Below, in pieces: positions 1 to 8,758 of a DNA stretch of 64,000 bases. Position 1 is the first letter of the stretch. The number at the start of each line of letters is the position of its first letter. This DNA comes from Lentzea terrae (lineage in GTDB: Bacteria; Actinomycetota; Actinomycetes; Mycobacteriales; Pseudonocardiaceae). The notes beneath the pieces are model-generated. The model saw nothing but the letters and a program-made list of their open reading frames with translations, was not told the origin of the DNA and did not search any database. The stretch is from contig NZ_QFWW01000023.1 of the NCBI RefSeq assembly GCF_003265345.1, forward strand, positions 357,269-421,268. Reading direction: 5' to 3'. Made by a program: the position numbers and the translations under genes.

Positions 1-141
1 CGACGACAGCGCGTTGCCAGTCGTGTCCCGAGCGTGCCACGAACCATGCTCACCGGCATCTTGCTCACCCGTACGGCCCAGCACCGCACCGGCACTCGAC
101 GGCAGCATCGCTGCGTCGAACGGGTCCAGGTGCGGCCTCAT
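1..141 (-). CDS. Possible 5' end of an unidentified gene running off the left edge
   Basis: An open frame on the minus strand begins with ATG at 141 and stays open to base 1 (47 codons, starting MRPHLDPFDAAMLPS). The frame is also open upstream of the ATG back to a stop near 265, but no other usual start is seen there. No good ribosome-binding site precedes the ATG and no family is recognised. It could be a real gene start or a chance frame in GC-rich DNA; the missing part lies outside the window. Confidence 0.25.
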   Translation of the reverse strand, partial: MRPHLDPFDAAMLPSSAGAVLGRTGEQDAGEHGSWHARDTTGNALSS

Positions 142-731
142 ACCCAGCCAACGGGCGACCGGCGCGTCATGTTCCCGAAACCTCGAAGAGATCGATTCCG
201 ATGCGTGAACTGGCCCCTGAGTGCACTTCTTGCAACTGAACTGATCGGTGCCGATGACCGATCACGACCCAGTCACGCCCGGCTGAACGGGGGATTTCGC
301 CCAATCCCGGACAAGGCCGTTGATCACCGCCACGACCGGACATCGCGGTATTTCAATGAATAACCGCTGGTCAGCTCCACAAGTGAATAGTCGTTAACCC
401 GCACCGCCCGCTCCGGACGCCGGTTCGAACCGCTCGGCGGCGCCGGCTCGCGACCGGACCCGACCCGGTCGAGACGCCCAACCTGCGGACCCCTCAGTTC
501 TGAAACATCCCGTCAACAGAGGTTGAGACAAACGGGTCGAAACGACCTTTCGGATCTTCGGAGATCGTCACAGAACTCCCGGCGAGCTGGGCAGATGCGT
601 CCAACCTGGACCCCAATGGTGATCGACAACGCAACCGGAACTTCACCCTTGTGGGCGGATCCGAAAGTCCTCGCCCCGTACCGGGACGCCGACCGCGATT
701 TTTTGTCAGACCCCGTCGCCATGCTTGTCCC
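142..731. other. Gap of about 590 bases before comF without a supported gene
   Basis: Short open frames exist on both strands but none has a recognisable protein, ribosome-binding site or family features. A small palindrome (GGTCG-AAA-CGACC) lies near 534-546 and could belong to a promoter region for comF. The AT-richer stretch around 350-400 may be a promoter for whatever runs leftward. Nothing else is supported. Confidence 0.5.
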
Positions 732-1346
732 ATGACCGCACTCGACCTGCTCCTGCCGCCCTCCTGCGCCGGCTGCGACCGCCCCGGCACGCCCTGCTGC
801 GCCACGTGCCTCGACGACTTCGGGCCGCCGCAGCGAATCCAGGTGCCCGGTGTCGGGCCGCCGGTGTGGACGCTGGCCGCCTATCGCGGTGCCGCAAGGG
901 AACTCGTCCTCGCCTTCAAGGAACGGGGCGCACGAGCCCTCGTGGCGTGGTTCGGCGCGATGGTGGCGGCGGCACTGGTCGCCGTCGGGCCGCGGCCGTG
1001 GACGCTCGTGCCGGCTCCGTCACGGCGCAGCGCCGCCCGTGATCGAGGCGGCGACCACATGCTGAGAATCGCGCGGGCCGTGCAGATCGCGGACGTGGCT
1101 CAGGTGCTGAGGCTCGCGCCTGGAGTGAGCGACTCGGTCGGGCTGAGCGCTGGGGAACGAAGACAGAACCTCGAGGGCCGCGTTCAGGTCCACGGCAGAC
1201 CGCAGCCGGGGACCACGGTGCTGCTCGACGACGTGATCACCACGGGTGCGACGGCGTCGGCCTGCGTCAAGGCTTTACGGCGGGCAGGAGTGCGCACGCA
1301 CGCCGTGCTCGCCCTCACCTCGGCCCGGCCCGCTCAGCCGGGGTAG
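732..1346 (+). CDS. comF: ComF-family phosphoribosyltransferase-like protein
   Basis: A 204-residue ComF/amidophosphoribosyltransferase-like protein. The N-terminus carries two CxxC pairs (CAGC and CATC, residues about 14-29), the zinc-ribbon-like part usual in the family. The C-terminal half has the type I PRTase signature VLLDDVITTGAT, which binds phosphoribosyl pyrophosphate. In naturally competent bacteria ComF acts in DNA uptake; its actinobacterial role is unclear. The ATG at 732 was chosen because it starts just before the cysteine motif; the frame is open further upstream but that part looks non-coding. It is convergent with lpqB, whereas in many actinobacteria the two run in the same direction. 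Its last 50 bases are copied three more times downstream. Confidence 0.85.
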   Translation: MTALDLLLPPSCAGCDRPGTPCCATCLDDFGPPQRIQVPGVGPPVWTLAAYRGAARELVLAFKERGARALVAWFGAMVAAALVAVGPRPWTLVPAPSRRSAARDRGGDHMLRIARAVQIADVAQVLRLAPGVSDSVGLSAGERRQNLEGRVQVHGRPQPGTTVLLDDVITTGATASACVKALRRAGVRTHAVLALTSARPAQPG

Positions 1347-1719
1347 CAGGCGCGCGCACCGGCGTCGATGTCCCTCCACGCCCACCACCGAGCAGAAGTC
1401 GGCGCACCTCAGCACTTCGCGCTGATCACTGCCTGGCGGGTGCACCTGCACGCCGGACGCCCAGCCGGAGCGCAGGCACGCCGTGTTCGTGCTGACCTCA
1501 GCCCGACCAGCTCAGCCCGGAGTGGAAGCCAACGCACCCCGGCGTCAGCGCGCACCCACGCTCAACACCAAGCAGGCGCGCACGCCGTGCTCGCCCTACC
1601 TCGGTCCGGCCCGCTCAGCCGGGGTAGCACCGGCGTCGACGTACGTCCACGCCCAACACCGAGCAGGCGCGCACGCCGTGCTCACCCTCACCTCGGCCCG
1701 GCGCGCTCAGCCCGGGTAG
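1298..1719 (+). repeat. Degenerate tandem copies of the comF 3' end
   Basis: The last ~49 bases of comF (encoding HAVLALTSARPAQPG and a stop) occur four times: 1298-1346, 1476-1524, 1580-1627 and 1671-1719. A shared linker (ggcgtcga...ccacgccca.caccgagcag) lies between copies, at about 1360-1395, 1541-1575 and 1631-1665. Core-to-core distances are 178, 104 and 91 bases. Copy 3 has lost a base and is out of frame. Copy 4 overlaps the last codons of lpqB on the other strand. This fills the 360-base gap 1347-1706; no other gene is seen there. Confidence 0.85.
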
Positions 1720-3443
1720 AACACGAGCGAACCCGGCGACACCCGGATCGAGCTCGACTTCCACACGTCGGTGATGTCCGACGCGGACCACAACCCCGAG
1801 GGGTCGATCACCTGCACCTGACGGGCGGGCGCCGCCGCCACCGAACCGACCGGCACGGTGAGGTTCGACTGGCTGTAGCGGTCCAGCTTGAAGCCGTCCG
1901 TGTAGACCTTCGTGACCGGCAGCGAGGGCAGATTGGAGGACACGGCCAGCACGTCCTGGGAGAGCCAGTCGATGGACTGCACGGCCGACCCGAGCGTCGA
2001 CTGCTGGATCTGGCGGGGCGTGCGCAGCGCCACGTCCTGGTCGTTGCGCACCACGGACGCGATGTAGAGCCTGCCGCCGATCACCAATGCTGCTCGCGTG
2101 CCGTCGCGGGACAGGCGCAGGTCGCTGATCGAGCCGAACTGGGTGAGGTCGGTGATGTTGACGCTCTTGGCCGTCCAGCTGCCGTTGTCGGAACGGGTCA
2201 CGCGGGCGACGGAGGTGCCGTCGACCACCGTCCACACCTCGATGCCCGGCTCCTTCGGGCCGCTCGAGAGCAGCCACGTCGGTCTGGTCAGGGTGGTCGC
2301 CGGGAAGTCCACCTGGGACAGCTCCTGCTCCAACTCCCCCACCCGCAGCCGCATTCGGCCACCGGAGCGGGAGACCACGGCCAGGCGCGAGCCGTCCAAC
2401 GACTGCGCCGCCGAGACTGCGCCGTACGCGCCGCTGCCCGCTGGGCCCTTGATCGGGTTGCCGTCGGGCAGCGACCTGATCGCCCCGTCCACCACGAGCA
2501 TGCCCTGGAGGTTCGAATTAAGCGCCAGCAACGCCTCACCCGCGGTCGCCGACACGTCGGACGGCCGGTAGTCCCGTTGGTCCGGCAGGATCTGCTGGCC
2601 GTCGACGAGGACGCGGACGCGCGAAGTCGTGACGCCCGAGAGCGACTTCACGATCTGCGCGACGATCTGTTTGCTCTTCTCGGGCGTGAGGTCCTTGCCC
2701 ACCTTGGTGAGACTGACCTCCAACGCGCCGTCGTCGGCTTCCTTCGTCTCCGAGAACGTGTCCGCGTCCGGGCTGATCGCGCTGCGCAGCGTGTCCCGCA
2801 CCGTGTCGCCGGGGCCCTTGATCAGCAGGTCGGTGACCCGCGTCGGGATGCTCGTGGCCGGCGGGATCACGACGTACCGCGGATCCGGCACCAGCACGGT
2901 GAACTCGGGGTTGTAGAAGTACAGCGTCACCCGGCGGTAGTTGTTGTTGAAGACGTTGAGCGGCAGGTAGACGGCCGACGGCGCTTCCGAGATGCGCCAC
3001 TGGTTCTCGCTGTTGCGCTCCACCTTCACCGGCTCGCGCAGGTCGCCGATCTCCGGCACGAACGCGTTGTCGCCGCCCAGCCGGCCGACGCGCTTTCCTT
3101 GCAGCAGCACGATTTGCGTCTTGTCCTGCGGCGCGGAGGCGGTCGGCACCGTCGAGAAGGCCGACTCGATGATGACGGGGCTCTTGGCGTTCCAGTTCTT
3201 GCTGGCCTCCGGCGTCAGGTACGCGCGGGCCGCCGCGTAGTCGCTGTCCGGGTTCGACGTCGCGTCGATGAACTCGCGCACGAGCATGAACGGGTCGATG
3301 CCCTGCCGCGGTTCCGGCACGCTGGCCGTGTTGCTGGCCTTGTTGTCCTTCGGCCCGATCGGCTTCGGCTGGGTGTTCGTCGGGATCGCCGCACACCCCG
3401 TGACGGTCACGAGGACGAGCACCAGCAACGCCAGCCGTTTCAC
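1707..3443 (-). CDS. lpqB: Lipoprotein LpqB, MtrAB accessory protein
   Basis: A 578-residue lipoprotein that in actinobacteria works with the MtrA-MtrB two-component system and affects its activity and cell-envelope growth. The N-terminus is a lipoprotein signal (MKRLALLVLVLVTVTGC) with Cys17 as the lipidated residue. A GerMN-like domain lies around residues 200-310, followed by a beta-propeller-like LpqB domain to the C-terminus (repeats such as SLDGSRLAVVS and LSRDGTRAALV). The GTG start at 3443 overlaps the mtrB stop (GTGA) and has a GGAGG seven bases upstream, so the genes are translationally coupled. Its last codons lie inside the comF-derived repeat. Confidence 0.93.
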   Translation of the reverse strand: MKRLALLVLVLVTVTGCAAIPTNTQPKPIGPKDNKASNTASVPEPRQGIDPFMLVREFIDATSNPDSDYAAARAYLTPEASKNWNAKSPVIIESAFSTVPTASAPQDKTQIVLLQGKRVGRLGGDNAFVPEIGDLREPVKVERNSENQWRISEAPSAVYLPLNVFNNNYRRVTLYFYNPEFTVLVPDPRYVVIPPATSIPTRVTDLLIKGPGDTVRDTLRSAISPDADTFSETKEADDGALEVSLTKVGKDLTPEKSKQIVAQIVKSLSGVTTSRVRVLVDGQQILPDQRDYRPSDVSATAGEALLALNSNLQGMLVVDGAIRSLPDGNPIKGPAGSGAYGAVSAAQSLDGSRLAVVSRSGGRMRLRVGELEQELSQVDFPATTLTRPTWLLSSGPKEPGIEVWTVVDGTSVARVTRSDNGSWTAKSVNITDLTQFGSISDLRLSRDGTRAALVIGGRLYIASVVRNDQDVALRTPRQIQQSTLGSAVQSIDWLSQDVLAVSSNLPSLPVTKVYTDGFKLDRYSQSNLTVPVGSVAAAPARQVQVIDPSGLWSASDITDVWKSSSIRVSPGSLVFYPG

Positions 3444-5200
3444 CGCACTTCCTCCGAAACCTCAGACTTCTCCGCGACGGCAGGAGATCCGTCCACCGGC
3501 TCGGCCGGCTGCCAGGTGATCTCCTCCGGCGTCAGCTCGACCTCTTCCGGTTCCTCCGTCACGACCGGTTCATCCACCACCGCGACGGGTGCGAGCGCGA
3601 TCGCCGGCGCGAGCGGCAGCGGGCTCTCCCGCACCTCCTCGCCGTGCCTGCGCGGCAACGTCAGCCGGAACACTGCGCCGTGGCCCGGTTCGCCCCACGC
3701 CTCCAGCCAGCCGCCGTGCAGTCGCGCGTCCTCCAGCGAGATCGACAGGCCCAGACCGGTGCCGCCGGTGCGGCGGTTGCGCGACGGGTCGGCCCGCCAG
3801 AACCGGCTGAACACCAGCTCGGCCTCGCCCTGGCGGAGGCCGACGCCGTGGTCCCGCACGGTGATCGCGACCGCGTCGGCGTTACCGCGCATGGTGAGCT
3901 CGACCGGCTGGCCCTCGCCGTGGTCGATGGCGTTGGCGAGCAGGTTGCGCAGAATCCGTTCCACGCGGCGGGAATCGAGCTCCGCGGTGAGCTCGGAGTC
4001 CGGGAGGTCGAGCACCACGGGCGAGTTCGCGGTCGTCGAGATCGCGCGCACCGAGTCGTGCGCGCGGCGGGCCAGCACGCGGATGTCGACCTGTTCGGCG
4101 GTCAGCTCCTCGACACCGGCGTCCAGTCGCGAGATCTCCAGCAGGTCGCCCAGCAGCGACTCGAACCGGTCGAGCTCATCGACCAGCAGCTCGGTGGAAC
4201 GGGCGAGTCCGGCGGGGAACTGCTCACGAGAGGCGTGCAGGACGTCCGCGGCCATGCGCACGGTCGTCAACGGTGTGCGCAGCTCGTGCGAGACGTCCGA
4301 GGTGAAGCGGCGCTGCAGCTGGCCGAACTCCTCCAGCTGCTTGAACTGGGCCTGGATCGACTCGGCCATCTCGTTGAACGACTCGGCGAGGCGCGCCACG
4401 TCGTCCTCGCCGACGACGTGCATGCGTTCGTGCAACGTGCCGTCTGCGAATCTTTCGGCGACCTCGGCGGCCTGCCGCACCGGCCGGACCACCTGGCGCG
4501 TCACCAGGTTCGCGATCAGCGCGAGCAGGACCAGCAGCACGATGCCGCCCACCGCCAGCGTCGACTGGACCACCTCTGCGGTGCGCTGCTCCGCGGTGAG
4601 CGGGAAGATCAGGTACAGCTGCATCGAGCGCGCGGACGTGCTCATCGGCAGGCCCACGACGAAGAGCGTGGTCGGTCGGCCGCCGCGCTGCACCGTGTGG
4701 ATCTGGGTGCCCTCGGTGCCGTTCTCGACCATGTCGCGCAGGCTGCGCGGCACGTCGTCGAGCGGTCCGACGGACGGCACCCGCCCGGCGCCACTGGCGC
4801 CGAGCCCGTCGGCCAGGACGGGCTCGAACGCGCCGGCACCCGCCGTGGTGGCGTCCGTGCCGGCACCACCGACGGCGAGCTTGTTGATCGCGCTGGTGAA
4901 CCGCGTCTGCACGCTGTCCGGCCCTGGGTTCAGACCGACCAGGTCGGACTGGATCAGGTTGCGCGAGGCCATCGCCTGGCGCACCGCCGCCTCGTCCTTG
5001 GTGTTCAGCAGCTGGTTGGTGATCTGCATCTGCAGGACCATGCCCAGCACGAACACCACGGCCGACGACAGCGCGAGCGTGGACACGACAACGCGCAGCT
5101 GCAGCGAACGACGCCACAGGTCACCAAACGCGGCCCATCGCTTCCGCGCTTCCTCGGCGAGGAGCTGCGCCTTCGCGACGACCGGCCGAACGAACTTCAT
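3440..5200 (-). CDS. mtrB: Sensor histidine kinase MtrB
   Basis: Membrane sensor kinase partner of MtrA, controlling cell-wall and division genes in actinobacteria. It has two membrane segments flanking an extracytoplasmic domain, a HAMP domain (RPVRQAAEVAERFADG), a HisKA box with the phospho-acceptor histidine (SDVSHELRTPL) and a HATPase domain with N box (LLANAIDHGEG), G1 (DHGVGL) and G2 (GGTGLGLSI). The acidic tail is family-typical. I prefer the ATG at 5200 (586 residues, AGGTGG just upstream, 10 bases after the mtrA stop); a start at 5239, overlapping mtrA, would add 13 residues. Middle gene of mtrA-mtrB-lpqB. Confidence 0.93.
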   Translation of the reverse strand: MKFVRPVVAKAQLLAEEARKRWAAFGDLWRRSLQLRVVVSTLALSSAVVFVLGMVLQMQITNQLLNTKDEAAVRQAMASRNLIQSDLVGLNPGPDSVQTRFTSAINKLAVGGAGTDATTAGAGAFEPVLADGLGASGAGRVPSVGPLDDVPRSLRDMVENGTEGTQIHTVQRGGRPTTLFVVGLPMSTSARSMQLYLIFPLTAEQRTAEVVQSTLAVGGIVLLVLLALIANLVTRQVVRPVRQAAEVAERFADGTLHERMHVVGEDDVARLAESFNEMAESIQAQFKQLEEFGQLQRRFTSDVSHELRTPLTTVRMAADVLHASREQFPAGLARSTELLVDELDRFESLLGDLLEISRLDAGVEELTAEQVDIRVLARRAHDSVRAISTTANSPVVLDLPDSELTAELDSRRVERILRNLLANAIDHGEGQPVELTMRGNADAVAITVRDHGVGLRQGEAELVFSRFWRADPSRNRRTGGTGLGLSISLEDARLHGGWLEAWGEPGHGAVFRLTLPRRHGEEVRESPLPLAPAIALAPVAVVDEPVVTEEPEEVELTPEEITWQPAEPVDGSPAVAEKSEVSEEVR

Positions 5201-5210
5201 ACGCCACCTG

Positions 5211-5897
5211 TCACGGAGGGCCGGCCTTGTACCCGACACCGCGGACAGTCAACACCACCTCGGGGTGCTCCGGGTCCCGTTCGACCTTGGAACGCAACCG
5301 CTGCACGTGGACGTTCACCAGACGCGTGTCGGCGGCGTGGCGGTAGCCCCACACCTGCTCGAGCAGCACCTCGCGGGTGAACACCTGGCGCGGCTTGCGG
5401 GCCAGCGCGACCAGCAGGTCGAACTCCAGCGGCGTGAGCTGGATGGGCCTGCCCTCGCGCAGCACCTCGTGGCCGGGGACGTCGATCGTGAGGTCGCCGA
5501 TCTGCAGCACCTCGGACGGCTCGGCCTCCGTGCGGCGCAGGCGCGCCCGGATGCGGGCCACCAGCTCCTTGGGCTTGAACGGCTTCACCACGTAGTCGTC
5601 GGCGCCGGACTCGAGGCCCAGCACCACGTCGACCGTGTCGCTCTTCGCGGTGAGCATCACGATCGGCACGCCCGACTCGGACCTGATCGCCTTGCAGACG
5701 TCGATGCCGTTCATTCCCGGCAACATCAGGTCGAGCAGCACGAGGTCGGGCTTGAGCTCGCGCAGCGCGGGCAGGGCACGGGCACCGTCGGCGACCACCG
5801 CGGTGTCGAAGCCCTCCCCGCGCAACACGATCGTCAGCATCTCCGCCAGGGCGGGGTCGTCATCGACGACGAGCACGCGTGCCTTCATACTCAACAT
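5211..5897 (-). CDS. mtrA: Response regulator MtrA
   Basis: OmpR/PhoB-type response regulator of 228 residues. The receiver domain has the acidic pair after VLVVDDD and the phospho-accepting Asp56 (VLLDLMLPG), the switch region MLTAKSDT and Lys in VKPFKP. The winged-helix domain (about residues 130-228) ends GVGYKAGPP, very close to mycobacterial MtrA, which is essential there and regulates dnaA, rpf and cell-wall genes. The ATG at 5897 is chosen because GGGAG lies seven bases upstream; ATG 5888 is an alternative, and a longer open frame upstream has no site. First gene of the mtrA-mtrB-lpqB operon. Confidence 0.96.
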   Translation of the reverse strand: MLSMKARVLVVDDDPALAEMLTIVLRGEGFDTAVVADGARALPALRELKPDLVLLDLMLPGMNGIDVCKAIRSESGVPIVMLTAKSDTVDVVLGLESGADDYVVKPFKPKELVARIRARLRRTEAEPSEVLQIGDLTIDVPGHEVLREGRPIQLTPLEFDLLVALARKPRQVFTREVLLEQVWGYRHAADTRLVNVHVQRLRSKVERDPEHPEVVLTVRGVGYKAGPP

Positions 5898-6085
5898 CGT
5901 CGCACTCCCGGTCGCGCGTTCGCGCACCGCCCACGTTCCGTTGCCGCTGGTGGCGGTGTGCGCTCGTTCGGTAACCGGCCGGAACTGTCGCTCCACGTAC
6001 CCCACCTCGCCCGATTTGGCCTGCTCGCCGCGCCTGCGGTTGACGGAGTATCCGCGCGACGCTCACCTTTCGTTACCTGGTGTGC

Positions 6086-6943
6086 TCAGGCCGTGCGGAT
6101 GGCCGAGGCCAGCCAGATGCGCGCATCACCCACCTTCCGCGGGTCGGTGATCGCCGGTACCGCGCGGTCGTGCCGCGCGGCGAGGTCGACCTGGTGCGTC
6201 ACTGCGGCGTGCCAGCCGTACCCGCCCAACCACCCGATCGGGTCCTCCACGTCGGCGCGCCAGCGGGCGTCCAGCGTGTCGAACCGCTCGTGCACCGCTC
6301 TCATCTGCGGCAACTCGCGGAACGCGCGGTTGACGTGTTCGAGCGCGAGCGTGCTGCCCAGGGCGGACAGCGCACTCACCCAGTACATGATCCGCTCGCC
6401 CGCGTCCGGCGGCAGAAACATGAACAGGCCCTCCAGCAGCCATGCTGTGGGCCTGTTCGGGTCGAATCCGGCGCGGATCAGCGCTGTCGCCCAGTCCTCG
6501 CGCAAGTCGCAGGCGACGACGACTCGCTCGCAGCCGGGTTGGGCGCCGAGATCGTCCAGCGCGTCCTCCTTGAACTCGAGCAACTCGGGTAAGTCGAGCT
6601 CGAAGAGTGTTGTGCCCGGCGGCCACTGCAGCCGGAACGCTCTGGTGTCGAGGCCCGCCGCCATGATCACGACCTGGGGCCGGGCCGAGTTCTGGGCCGA
6701 ACTGAGGAGCTGGTCGTCGAAATACCGGGTGCGCAGGACGAAGTGCTCTCCTGCGAGGGTGCGGACGCCGATCAGGTCGTTCGCGGAGCCGGCCGCCTCC
6801 ACGAGTCCTGCGGCCAGTGGGTCGTCGAAGAGGCGGCGGAGATGACGTTGCTCATTGGCGCGGGCGGCAGCGATCAGAACAGCCGTGCGGACGACTCCGA
6901 CCGGGGGGCGCTGCAGAACACGCTTCAAATTGTGATCTCCCAT
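6086..6943 (-). CDS. Class I SAM-dependent methyltransferase, LCM/PPM1-like family
   Basis: A 285-residue putative methyltransferase of the actinobacterial family related to leucine carboxyl methyltransferases. The N-terminal pattern (VVRTAVLIAAARANE, then FDDPLA) and the SAM-binding stretch VVIMAAGLDTRAFRL are typical; the acidic FELDLPELLEFK and LLEGLFMFLPP follow in the expected order. Some members work in secondary metabolism, but the substrate here cannot be read from the sequence. It sits between tmk and mtrA on the same strand. ATG at 6943 has GGTGAG a few bases upstream. It is probably transcribed independently of mtrA. Confidence 0.85.
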   Translation of the reverse strand: MGDHNLKRVLQRPPVGVVRTAVLIAAARANEQRHLRRLFDDPLAAGLVEAAGSANDLIGVRTLAGEHFVLRTRYFDDQLLSSAQNSARPQVVIMAAGLDTRAFRLQWPPGTTLFELDLPELLEFKEDALDDLGAQPGCERVVVACDLREDWATALIRAGFDPNRPTAWLLEGLFMFLPPDAGERIMYWVSALSALGSTLALEHVNRAFRELPQMRAVHERFDTLDARWRADVEDPIGWLGGYGWHAAVTHQVDLAARHDRAVPAITDPRKVGDARIWLASAIRTA

Positions 6944-7004
6944 TCACTCACCGTGACGTGCCGGATTCACGATCGTGTCAACCGGTACGCACGTGAGCGA
7001 CCAC

Positions 7005-7649
7005 TCAAGGAGTGAAGAGTCGTCTCAGAAGCGAATCGAAGTTCACGTTTGACCGCCCGTCGACCACTTGCCACGGGGCCAGCCAGTTGATGTTCGCCAG
7101 TCCGTCGTAAACGGCCCCGCACCGCGTCTGCAGGCCGCCGTCGGACTCGTAGAGGTCCCGCGCACGCGAGCCGTCGTCCTGCTCGCGCTTGGCGGCGCGT
7201 TCGGCCGCGACCTCGACGGGCACGCGAAGAAGGAGGTGCAGATCGGGAACAGGCAGACCAAAGCGGTCGATCTCCAGCTCGCGGACCCACCGGACGAACT
7301 CGCCGTGCTCGTCCTGGTGCAGGCGCGCGGCGCTGTAAGCGGCACTGGACGCCACGTAGCGGTCGAGCAGCACGACGTCGTACTCCTCGAGGTCCTTGCG
7401 GATCTGGTCGGCGGCGCCGCGCCGGTCGAGCGCGTAGAGCACCGCCATGCCGTAGACGGAGTCGCTGAGGTCGCCGATGGTGCCGTAGAGAGCGTCGCGG
7501 ACCAGGTCGGCGTGCACGCTCTGCCCGTAGCGCGGGAACGCGAGGCTGGTCACGGTCCTGCCCTGGGCGTGCAACGCCTCGGTCAGGCCGTTCGCGAGCG
7601 TGCGCTTGCCGGCACCGTCAAGGCCTTCGATCACCACGAGCTTTCCCAC
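7005..7649 (-). CDS. tmk: Thymidylate kinase (dTMP kinase)
   Basis: Phosphorylates dTMP to dTDP for DNA synthesis. The 214-residue protein has the P-loop GLDGAGKRT (residues 9-17), FPRYGQ, the LDRYVAS motif and a YSAARLHQDE stretch that closely resemble the mycobacterial type of Tmk. The GTG start at 7649 lies at the beginning of the conserved beta strand (MGKLVVIEG). As in mycobacteria it lies upstream of mtrA and downstream of sahH, although accessory genes interrupt the order here. It diverges from the HTH gene at 7782. Confidence 0.95.
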   Translation of the reverse strand: MGKLVVIEGLDGAGKRTLANGLTEALHAQGRTVTSLAFPRYGQSVHADLVRDALYGTIGDLSDSVYGMAVLYALDRRGAADQIRKDLEEYDVVLLDRYVASSAAYSAARLHQDEHGEFVRWVRELEIDRFGLPVPDLHLLLRVPVEVAAERAAKREQDDGSRARDLYESDGGLQTRCGAVYDGLANINWLAPWQVVDGRSNVNFDSLLRRLFTP

Positions 7650-7718
7650 GGCCGAACCCTAACGGCCACTCACACGGCCGCAGCACATCCCCCACACGGG
7701 CGGAATCCGATCTTTCGA

Positions 7719-7766
7719 TCACTAGAACGAGTGACTACGGTGAACAGTCACACGGCGCGTGTGTGA
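7719..7766. promoter_or_regulatory. Two inverted repeats upstream of the HTH gene
   Basis: TCACT-N6-AGTGA at 7719-7734 and TCACAC-N7-GTGTGA at 7748-7766 lie in the divergent interval between tmk and the HTH regulator. They are plausible operator sites, perhaps for the adjacent regulator itself. The second repeat ends 15 bases before the GTG start. Seen directly; function inferred. Confidence 0.4.
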
Positions 7767-7781
7767 AGGGTAGGTGCCGCG

Positions 7782-8750
7782 GTGGCCGCGGATTCCGGGC
7801 ACGCCGAGTCGGTCAACGAACCGAACGGTCACCCGACCGGGGGTCTGCCGACCCCCCTCGCCGAGACGCTCCGCTACGGGCCGTTCCACCGCGCCCTGCG
7901 CGAGGCGATCGCCCACCGGGGCCTCTCGCTCGCCCGGCTGCGCGCCCACCTCGAGCAACTCGGTGTCCAGGTCGGCCAGTCGACGCTTTCGTACTGGCAA
8001 CGCGGCCTGCGTCACCCCGAAGTCCCCCGCGCCATCAGCACAGTGCGCGCTTTGGAGTCCGTGCTGCGCCTGCCGCCATCGTCCTTGTTGGACCTGATCG
8101 GCCCGCGCAACGCCAACTCCTACGCGCCACGCCCGGTGGCGACCTGGCCGGAGCCCGCGCCGCTGCTCTCGGCGTTCGACTCCGTACCGGAGGCCGCGCG
8201 CGGCAACGCCGACCTAGAGGTGCTGTCCGTGCACGACACCGTGCAGCTGGGCATGCACCGCGAACAGCGCTCGATCACGACGCGGCTGGTGGTGCGGGCG
8301 GTGCGGCAAGGCCCAGACCGGTACCTGGTGGTGCACCGCGGCGACGAAGGATCGTTGATCGAGAACGCGATGGTGCGCGCCGGCGAAGGCTGCCGGCAGG
8401 GGCGCCTGCGCCGGGAAAGCGCATCCCGCAACCTGGCCGTGGAAATGCTCTTCGACCGCAGGCTCGCGGCCGGCGAGGAGCACGTCTTCAGCTTCACCAT
8501 CGTCGACGACACCGGCGGCGCGAGCCCTGGCCACCACCGGACGTTCCGCGACGTGTGCGGTTCGTACCTGGTGCAGCTGTCGTTCCACAGACGGGCGCTG
8601 CCCGCGCGCTGCATCAAGCAGTTCCGGGCCTCGGCCGACGCGACGCCGGTCGACGTCGAGGAGCTGGTGTGCGGGCTCGGCGGCGTCGTCAGCGCGTACT
8701 TCGGCGACGTGGGGCCTGGCATCGCGGGCATCGCCGTCGAGTGGAGTTAG
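7782..8750 (+). CDS. Helix-turn-helix (XRE-like) transcriptional regulator
   Basis: A 322-residue protein with an N-terminal helix-turn-helix region (about residues 25-100: FHRALREAIAHRG, then VGQSTLSYWQRGLRHP and an ALESVLRLP helix), resembling XRE-type domains. The remaining ~220 residues form an uncharacterised domain rich in beta strands (VVHRGDEGSLIEN, SFTIVDDTGG). I recognise it as a regulator type common in Pseudonocardiales but know no target. GTG at 7782 is preceded by AGGTG. It is transcribed away from tmk and ends in a stem-loop cluster shared with the convergent TerD gene. Confidence 0.75.
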   Translation: MAADSGHAESVNEPNGHPTGGLPTPLAETLRYGPFHRALREAIAHRGLSLARLRAHLEQLGVQVGQSTLSYWQRGLRHPEVPRAISTVRALESVLRLPPSSLLDLIGPRNANSYAPRPVATWPEPAPLLSAFDSVPEAARGNADLEVLSVHDTVQLGMHREQRSITTRLVVRAVRQGPDRYLVVHRGDEGSLIENAMVRAGEGCRQGRLRRESASRNLAVEMLFDRRLAAGEEHVFSFTIVDDTGGASPGHHRTFRDVCGSYLVQLSFHRRALPARCIKQFRASADATPVDVEELVCGLGGVVSAYFGDVGPGIAGIAVEWS

Positions 8751-8758
8751 ACCTGGGG

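Noticed and set aside
34..363. Plus-strand open frame near the left edge
   Set aside because: No ribosome-binding site, no family, Arg/His-rich composition typical of a chance frame.
1368..6845. A very long plus-strand open frame
   Set aside because: It lies opposite lpqB, mtrB, mtrA and the methyltransferase. It is arginine- and histidine-rich and has no domain; it is a shadow caused by high GC content.
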